Program-made: the position numbers and the translations under genes | In this document: positions 57,860 to 64,000 of the stretch, one piece after another | Layout: each line of letters opens with the position of its first letter | How positions within the stretch are numbered: position 1 is the stretch's first letter | Notes under the pieces: model-generated | Seen by the model: only the letters and a program-made list of their open reading frames with translations | Databases searched by the model: none | Told to the model about the DNA's origin: nothing | Origin: Rotaria sordida | Taxonomy: Eukaryota; Rotifera; Eurotatoria; Philodinida; Philodinidae | DNA length: 64,000 nucleotides | Direction: 5' to 3' | NCBI GenBank assembly: GCA_905250125.1 | Contig: CAJNOL010000262.1 | Coordinates: 115,416 to 179,415 of the forward strand

Positions 57860-59830
57860 TTTTGAGTATTGGTAATCCGATTAAAATCGGATTTATTCAT
57901 TCTTTTTGGGACATAAGTTCACCCTACATATATATTAGTGCACGACACATTAGAATTCATTCGAGTAATAGCACATGTAGGACTAACATGTGTTAGAAAG
58001 ATCTTTTTTCAGTCTTTTTGAGACTCTATATATCGATCTCAAAAAGATCTCAAAAAAATCTCAAAAAAATCTCAAAAAGATCTCGAGAAGATCTCAAAAA
58101 GATCTCAAAAAGATCTCAACAAGATCTCACAAAGATTTCAGTGAGATCTCAGAAAGATCTCAGAAAGATCTCAAAAAGATCTCAAAATGATCGCATACGG
58201 CTGTGTTCGCCTTAAGCAGTTACGTGTCACGGCGTAAAAACGGTCGTTTCTGGTCGCCGTAAAGGTCGATCTGAGTTGGGTAACAATAATCCGATAAGCA
58301 TCGAATTTCTTCAAACTCTCTGAGATATTGACCATTCTACATGTATGAGTGTAGGATTCGTTAAAGTTCAGTCGAGTGAGAAAAACAGATACGAGTAACA
58401 TATATTAAAAATCATTTTCTGAGAATTAACGATCCAATAAAAGTGATCTTTTTCCAGTCTTTTTGAGAGAGCGACCCCTACATATACGAGTGCTGCACGT
58501 GTCAGACACCATTCCAGCCAGAAAACAGATCAGAGTAACGTATATTCAAAAATGATTTCCGTATATTAATAATCCGATTAAAATGATCTTCTTCCCTCTT
58601 TTTGAGACTCGATCCACCTTGTATATATATGAGTGCTATACGTGCTGCAATTAATCCGAGTCCCAGAACACCTAGGAGTAAAATGTACTAAAAACCGGTT
58701 TTGGGGTATTAACAATCCGATAAAATCATCTTTTTCAATCTTTTGCAGCCTCTATCCACAGTGTATATATAAGTGCAGCACGTGTTAGAGTTCATTCCAG
58801 CTAGAGAGCAGGTAGGAGTAAGATATATTAAAAATCGATTTTTGGGTATTAACAATCCGATAAAACGGTCTTTTTCCAGTCTTTTTGAGACGCAATCCAA
58901 CCTATATATATATATATGCGTGTAACACGTGTTACAGTTCATTCGACTTACAAAACAGGTAGAAGTCACATATATTAAAAAGATCTTTTTTCAATCCTTT
59001 TGAGACTCAATCCACCCTATATATATGAGTGCAGCACGTGTTACAATTCATTCGACTTACAAAACAGGTATGGATAACATGTATTAAAAAGATCTTTTTT
59101 CCATCTTTTTGAGAGGCGATCCAACCTATATATATATGCGTGTAACACGTGTTACAATTCATTCGACTTACAAAACAGGTCGAAGTAACATGTATTAAAA
59201 AGATCTTTTTTCAGTCTTTTTGAGACTCAATCCATCTTATATATATGAGTGTAGTACGTATTTGAGTTCATTCGACTTACAAAACAGGTCGAAGTAACAT
59301 GTATTATAAAGATCTTTTCTGAGTCTTTTTGAGACTCTGTCTACCCTATACATATGAGTGCAACACATGTTAGAGCTCATTCGACGTACAAAACAGGTAG
59401 AAGTAACATGTATTAAAAAGATCCTTTTGCAGTCTTTTTGAGACTCAATCTACCTTATATATATGAGTGCAACACATGCCAGAGCTCATTCGACGTACAA
59501 AACAGGTAGGAGTAACATGTATTAGAAAGATCTTTTTTCAGTCTTTTTGAGACTTTCTCTACCCTATATATACGAGTGTACCAAATAAAAGGGCTCATTC
59601 GACTTACAGGGCAGGGAGGAGTAACGTCTATTTAAAACATCTTTATTCGGTTTTCTTTAGTTTCAATGCGCTCCATATATATGAGTACAGCATGTATCAA
59701 AGTTCATTACAGTTTCAAAACAGGTAGGAGTAACAGGTATTTGAAATATCTTTCTGCGTACTTTTGAGATTCGATGCACGCTATGTCTATAAGCTTCCCG
59801 CAGGTTAAGTTTCGTTCGACCTACAGAATA
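57860..59830. repeat. ~110-140 bp satellite, about a dozen units
   Basis: Each unit runs AAGATCTTTTTTCAGTC, TTTTTGAGACTCAATCCACC, a TATATATA run, GAGTGCAGCACGTGTTA, CATTCGACTTACAAAACAGG and GTAACATGTATTA. Spacing is ~140 bp in the left part and ~110 bp from about 58870 on, where units are most alike. Every unit keeps a TATA run some 10 bp before a CACGTG-like core. Confidence 0.85.
58036..58190. repeat. GATCTCAAAAA 12-bp array
   Basis: A dozen or so units of AGATCTCAAAAA and variants (AGATCTCAGAAA) lie in one of the satellite units. ORFs through it encode Lys/Ser-rich repeats and are artefacts. A similar AGATCTCATTGAGATCTC array recurs at 60535-60605. Confidence 0.85.
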
Positions 59831-60157
59831 GGGAGAGGTAGCATATGTGAAGGACTTTTTCTGGGCTTTTGGAAGCTGCACGATGAATATATGTCTGTAG
59901 TGTATATCGCGGTTGTGTATCTTCAGAAAAATGTGCATGGTAGCATGTATGAGAAAGCGGTTTAGGGCAAGGGGAAGAAGCTGATTTCAATAGCACAAAT
60001 CAATTTGAAATGACCTGAAGCCATTGAAATAACAGGAAATCACGTGAAATCAATCATAGGAAATCAGTTGAAATCATCTGATCACCTGGAAGCCTTTTTG
60101 TAGGAGCGAATAAGATTCGAGCAAGCTGGTTCTTTACTATTATAAGGGTAAAACATA

Positions 60158-60440
60158 TTGTTGTTCGACCCGTATGATAGGGAGCTCTCGATAACCCTAG
60201 GATCGGCTCGACCACGGCTATGTGTTACCCGTCTAATAAGAGAAATTATACCGATTGGTTCGTTTTTCAATCAATCAAGGACCGAGATGGTATATCTCAG
60301 TGAAGAGCACGGAGACGGCTTATACATATACCCCTTATTCAATAGAGCACCCTTCATAACCGTAGGATCGGCTCGAACATGGCTATGTGTTACCCGTCTC
60401 ATAATAGAAATACATCCACCTGAATCGGACTGATCCGTTT
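60158..60440. repeat. Two tandem ~180-bp units
   Basis: GGATCGGCTCGACCACGGCT and ATGTGTTACCCGTCTAATAA (first copy) recur about 182 bp later as GGATCGGCTCGAACATGGCT and ATGTGTTACCCGTCTCATAA. Confidence 0.78.
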
Positions 60441-60534
60441 TGGAACCAATGAAATGCCGAGAGTCTGTTTCTGAGGAGCAGCAAGGAGGAGACCCATACC
60501 CTCCTGGACATCCTCGCATACCCACACCCGCTCA

Positions 60535-60845
60535 GAAAGATCTCATTGAGATTTCAGTGAGATCTCAGAAAGATCTCATTAAGATCTCATTGAGATCTCA
60601 GAAAGAGCGTATACGGCCGTATACAGTGCTTATACGGCCGTATACGCTGACGTATACGGCTGTGTCACGGTGTAAATACGGTCGTTTACAGCTGTCGTAT
60701 TTCGCCGTATACGACACGGCGATTTACGGCCGTAATACGGTCCATACCAAAACGGCGAAGATACGGCCGTATTTTCGCCGTATACGGCGTCGTACACGAC
60801 CGTATACGGCGTCGTACACAACCGTATACGGTCGTATCTGGTCGT
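60535..60845. repeat. AGATCTC array and CGTATACGGCCGTATACG palindromes
   Basis: An AGATCTCATTGAGAT array (60535-60605) runs into dense CGTATACGG / CCGTATACG palindromes up to 60845. Almost every 20-bp window can fold on itself. ORFs here on both strands are by-products of the palindromes. Confidence 0.85.
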
Positions 60846-60864
60846 CATAATGCTTGACCTGGGA

Positions 60865-62590
60865 ACTACTTGTCCATTCTTACTACCTTTCTTTCATTGC
60901 ATGATACGATGATTCCAGTTGTCAGCAATGAACAGTGTTTAATCGTCATCAACGCAAAGACCGTAAGCACGGTCGAGTTGATTGGTGGCACTGCCTTGCC
61001 CATTACCTCCAGCAACAGTCACTCCATTCTGTACCCAACGAGCATTAGCAGGAATATTGGGTATGACTGCTAGAAATGATAGTTTAAAACATAAATTATT
61101 GCTATCTCTTTCTCATGCATGGAAGGAATTCTTTAAAAATGAAATACTCTTCTGCAACTAACTCTTTCAAATTCCATGCTTATTTTTGAAAATCAATAGA
61201 AGGGAGGAAAGGCTCTAGAGAGATTTTCTCGATGTTCTAAACGATCTTTGGTAGACCCTAATTTACCGGATTTCATCATATTATATTGAAGATTACAGCC
61301 AAAGGATAGAATAGTCCTAATCATGAACATCAGAAACGTTAAGTATTTAGCTAGAAGTATGTAAGAAAACTCCTCAGAAAAGTAAGAAGTGTTTTACTAA
61401 AATTTCTATTTATAGAATTTTCATCGAGTCGCTGAAATAGAGTTTTTAGACGGTATGAAACTATCGATTTTAACCTTTCAAAGTCTTTGGAGTTAAATGC
61501 TTGCAAAAAAGGGCTCTTTCTGAGATTCAAAAAAGTTTTTCATAGTAGAATTGTTCATGAAATCTGTTTGATAATCATTAGAGGATCTTTATGAATAATT
61601 TTACTGGAGGCTTTTCAGAGCAAAAGCCCCACCATGATTTTTTTTTAGTATCTTAATACTTAATATTTGTAGAATACTTTTCGAAAAAAGTCTTCTACAA
61701 AGTTGGAAACTAGAGATTTTCAAATAAAATGCTATAAGAATCGAAAACGAATTGTTGCAGAGATGGTTCAAGATAGAATCAATCAAACTTTTCATAAAGG
61801 TTTCGACTTCACCTAGAATAAGTTCTTAGTTCATGTTATTCCATATCAGGGGTGTGGATATGGGTGTGCGTATAAACAAGATCTACACGCATATCGACAC
61901 CCACACTCCACATCCTCTCAAACCAACAGAGTATTCTTTATATATAAAAATAACTACACACGCCTGATTACGAATGAGATGCGTGAACTAGTTCAATAAG
62001 CATTAATCAAGGCTTACCTATTTGTGGAGCATCAGTTGTAGTTGTAGTTGGTACGATAGTTGTAGCCGTATTGTTCGTCGCTATCAATGATCATAGGAAG
62101 TTTATATGAGAAATCATCTAAATAGTTCTATATGGAACATGGAAAATGATATACTCTCTAGTACAATGAAACTTTTACAACAGTTACATGAATCCCTAAA
62201 CGATAATTCCGTTATACCCTTTTCAGCACAAGAAAAATGAATGTGAATATGTATGCATTTAACAATATAAATACACGATTGATCCTTTATGAATGTATGT
62301 GCTCTAGGCCGACAACTATACGTTCTACTAAAGATGATTGTTTGTTCTCTTACTTGTTATCAATGGACAGAGTTGTCGATTGTAACTCGGCATTGGATAA
62401 CAAACAGGAAGATGATGACATCGAGGATGATGAACACATCTATGCTCAGGTTGATGACACAAGTTTGTTGAAGGCTCGCATGAAACCAAATCAGAACAAT
62501 CTGCTAAGAATTGATCACTGTAAACTGTAAACAGGCACAACCACTATTTGGCGAACATCGATCGTATTGAGCCATATCATGGCATAACGG
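60865..62590 (-). pseudogene. Broken NHL-family receptor-like gene
   Basis: Three exons in matching phase 1 are recognisable. Exon A (to 62354) is Cys-rich: CSPNSGCACLQF, a frame change, then ADCSDLVSCEPSTNLCHQ and CHHLPVCYPM. Exon B (62080-62018) is a Thr-rich linker (TIVPTTTTTDAPQ). Exon C (61069-60865) starts the NHL domain (NIPANARWVQNGVTVAGGNG) but has an in-frame TAA after GLCVDDD and a TGA after NHRIMQ. Exon C stops abruptly at the TCCCAGGTCAA end of the satellite block, losing the rest of the propeller. The introns are 273 and 948 nt. This layout shows what the 5' part of the intact NHL gene at 45180 should look like. Confidence 0.72.
61848..61918. repeat. Telomere-like hairpin in NHL pseudogene intron
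   Basis: GGGGTGTGGATATGGGTGTG faces ACACCCACACTCCACATCC. It lies in the enlarged 948-nt intron of the broken NHL gene. Confidence 0.7.
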
Positions 62591-64000
62591 AGACTCGACT
62601 CGAATTATCAACACACTAAATTAAAATCAGAACAAAAAATACAAATGAAATCAAATCTTCCAAGCTTCAAAGAAAGACTTGTCACAGTTAAATGAATAGA
62701 AAAATTATAAATTTTACAATTACCCGCTTAGAACAAATAAAAAGCAGGAGACTCTTTTTAAAACCATCGTTTGAATTGGAATGAAATACAATAATGATAG
62801 CAATTGTTTTTATATCTAGTGAGCAGGCAATCATTTTTTACATTCGCCCATAATGAAAACTACGACTTAATCCTTGAATCATTAGAAATTCGATATTCAT
62901 TTTAGGCTTTTTCAACAAAAAAAATCTGATTTTTTCGTAAAATTAATCCTTGTAGACGAGAAAAGTGCCATCAAACGTAAAGAGAGATCCAAAACTTTGC
63001 GTCCGAACTCAATTAATTGTAGTTGTTCAGATCTGAAACTAGACTAAAATAATCTAAACTATGTGTACATAACCTTCCCTAAATTTAAAACTTTCGATAA
63101 AGGTACGGATCCTATCCGATGGTACTGCCGGCTATATCCAAACCCTTATTTATCGTTTTTAGACATTACATTTCTAATACCAACGCAATTGATTAAGTTT
63201 TCAATTAGAACCAAAATCATTCCTAGATAATAGATAAAGTATAATTTCAATTGTGTGCAGTTTTCTAGAAGACAAAGTGTGATGAAAATATGAACGTTGT
63301 AAACTCATAAGTAGAGTTTAAAATTGATTTTCAGTCGAATATGAAATAATCTTTGTGCTAATAATTACTTCGCCTATCCGAATAATAAAAGTGAGGGTGT
63401 GGATGTGGCTCTCCTCTTTATCTAAACCCATACTCGCGCATACACATCCACACCCTTGTTTTTTATTATTTTTTTGTCTTTGTAATTATAGTTTACATTC
63501 AATTATTGAAAAAAAAATCAATATATAATATTTTATCTCGTTTGTTTTTCTTTAAAACTAAAAATTGCGATGATCAAATGATTTTCTTGATTGATTTTAC
63601 TTTTAGATAATATATCGATCAATTACTTTCATATCAATTAACACAATGTTGACCAATTTTTTCATAACGATAACTGAGTACTTGTCAATATTTAACCTAT
63701 CTAGATGAATATTAAACCTACAAAAATTTTATAAAAGTTCACATATATATTAATAAAATAGAACTGAAGAAGAAAACAAATATTCTAGTTCACTTTTGAA
63801 TAGTCGATTTCATTGGAAATGCAAATATTTTTTCAATCACTTATTTGATATTAGAAAAAAAAACAGTTATCAGGAAATATGAGTATATATAACTGTTGAT
63901 GAATCGAAGATCATGTTTATTTCATATTTGTCTCTGACAGAAATCAATATTGGTAGAATTTATTAGAAATATCAACTATAGTGCTTATTATTGTTCTTGT
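62591..64000. other. No supported gene; one telomere-like hairpin
   Basis: AT-rich DNA. At 63390-63456 GAGGGTGTGGATGTGG faces CACATCCACACCC across a CTCTCCTCTTTATCT spacer. Otherwise nothing recognised. Confidence 0.5.

Larger units (their letters stand above)
57070..60864. mobile_element. Composite satellite block with TCCCAGGTCAA inverted ends
   Basis: The left end TCCCAGGTCAATCATGC (57070) and the right end GCTTGACCTGGGA (60852-60864) are inverted copies over 11 exact bp. Both lead inward into CGTATACGG-rich palindromic sequence. The interior holds only satellites (listed separately) and no transposase. The right end lies where a broken NHL gene stops matching its family, so the block has probably inserted there or grown there. 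Whether it moved as one unit is inference. Confidence 0.55.

Noticed and set aside
57990-58215. Lys/Ser-rich plus-strand ORFs
   Set aside because: Direct translation of the AGATCTCAAAAA array; two frames stay open because the 12-bp unit has no stop.
60440-60850. 136-codon ORF and opposite-strand 72-codon ORF
   Set aside because: Both run through CGTATACGG palindromes, which stay open on both strands by symmetry.
1-64000. tRNA, rRNA or full-length transposase/reverse-transcriptase genes
   Set aside because: I saw no convincing tRNA T-loop/anticodon pattern, rRNA segment or catalytic transposase/RT motif; a tRNAscan and profile search would be needed to exclude them.

Overview
The window looks like bdelloid rotifer nuclear DNA, in the style of Rotaria or Adineta. 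It is AT-rich and its spliceosomal introns are very short, mostly 49-84 nt with GT-AG ends. It carries protein families that are expanded in bdelloids: NHL beta-propeller proteins, membrane-anchored pentapeptide-repeat proteins, and an ARM-TIR-SAM protein. Short tracts of TGTGGG-like sequence, the type reported for bdelloid telomeres, recur throughout. Genus-level assignment is inference. One 100-N scaffold gap lies inside a gene at 31722-31821.

Genes from left to right: a secreted LRR protein (401-1667, +); a MARCH-type RING-CH membrane E3 ligase (5197-6021, -); a Cys-rich type I membrane protein with Ly6/three-finger-like domains (9454-10667, +); a membrane-anchored phosphodiesterase of the alkaline-phosphatase superfamily (11373-12740, -); a broken Ly6-like gene (16129-16957, +); a Fuseless-like multi-pass protein (17500-19032, -); a 3xBIR-UBA-RING inhibitor-of-apoptosis protein (24761-26810, -); an orphan C2-domain last exon (29624-29825, +); a mitochondrial acyl-CoA synthetase, ACSF2-like (30612-32676, -); an ARM-TIR-SAM protein (35388-39973, -); a 1446-codon NHL-repeat protein (45180-49520, -); a pentapeptide-repeat protein (50200-52269, -); a tail-anchored protein of unknown function (55703-56387, -); and a broken NHL-family gene (60865-62590, -). 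For all but two of the spliced genes I worked out exon ends so that the summed exon lengths divide by three.

The spaces between genes are dominated by structured repeats. There are seven long foldback palindromes (3025-3640, 6155-6772, 20338-21793, 37460-37813, 37915-38345, 41420-42105, 42976-43760). Two of them inflate one intron of the ARM-TIR-SAM gene to about 2.4 kb. About ten short hairpin-like repeats made of telomere-like (GGTGTG)n ... (CACACC)n arms are scattered across the window. A candidate hammerhead ribozyme lies at 14170-14229 (-). From about 52.9 kb onward the sequence becomes repeat-rich. A 3.8-kb composite satellite block (57070-60864), bounded by short inverted repeats, has apparently truncated the NHL pseudogene.

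The genes do not form an operon or pathway. The shared theme is surface-exposed or repeat-domain proteins (LRR, Ly6-like, NHL, pentapeptide) plus immune or death-type signalling domains (BIR/RING, TIR/SAM), set in a transposon- and satellite-rich region. That mix would suit a subtelomeric or otherwise dynamic chromosome region, but this is inference.
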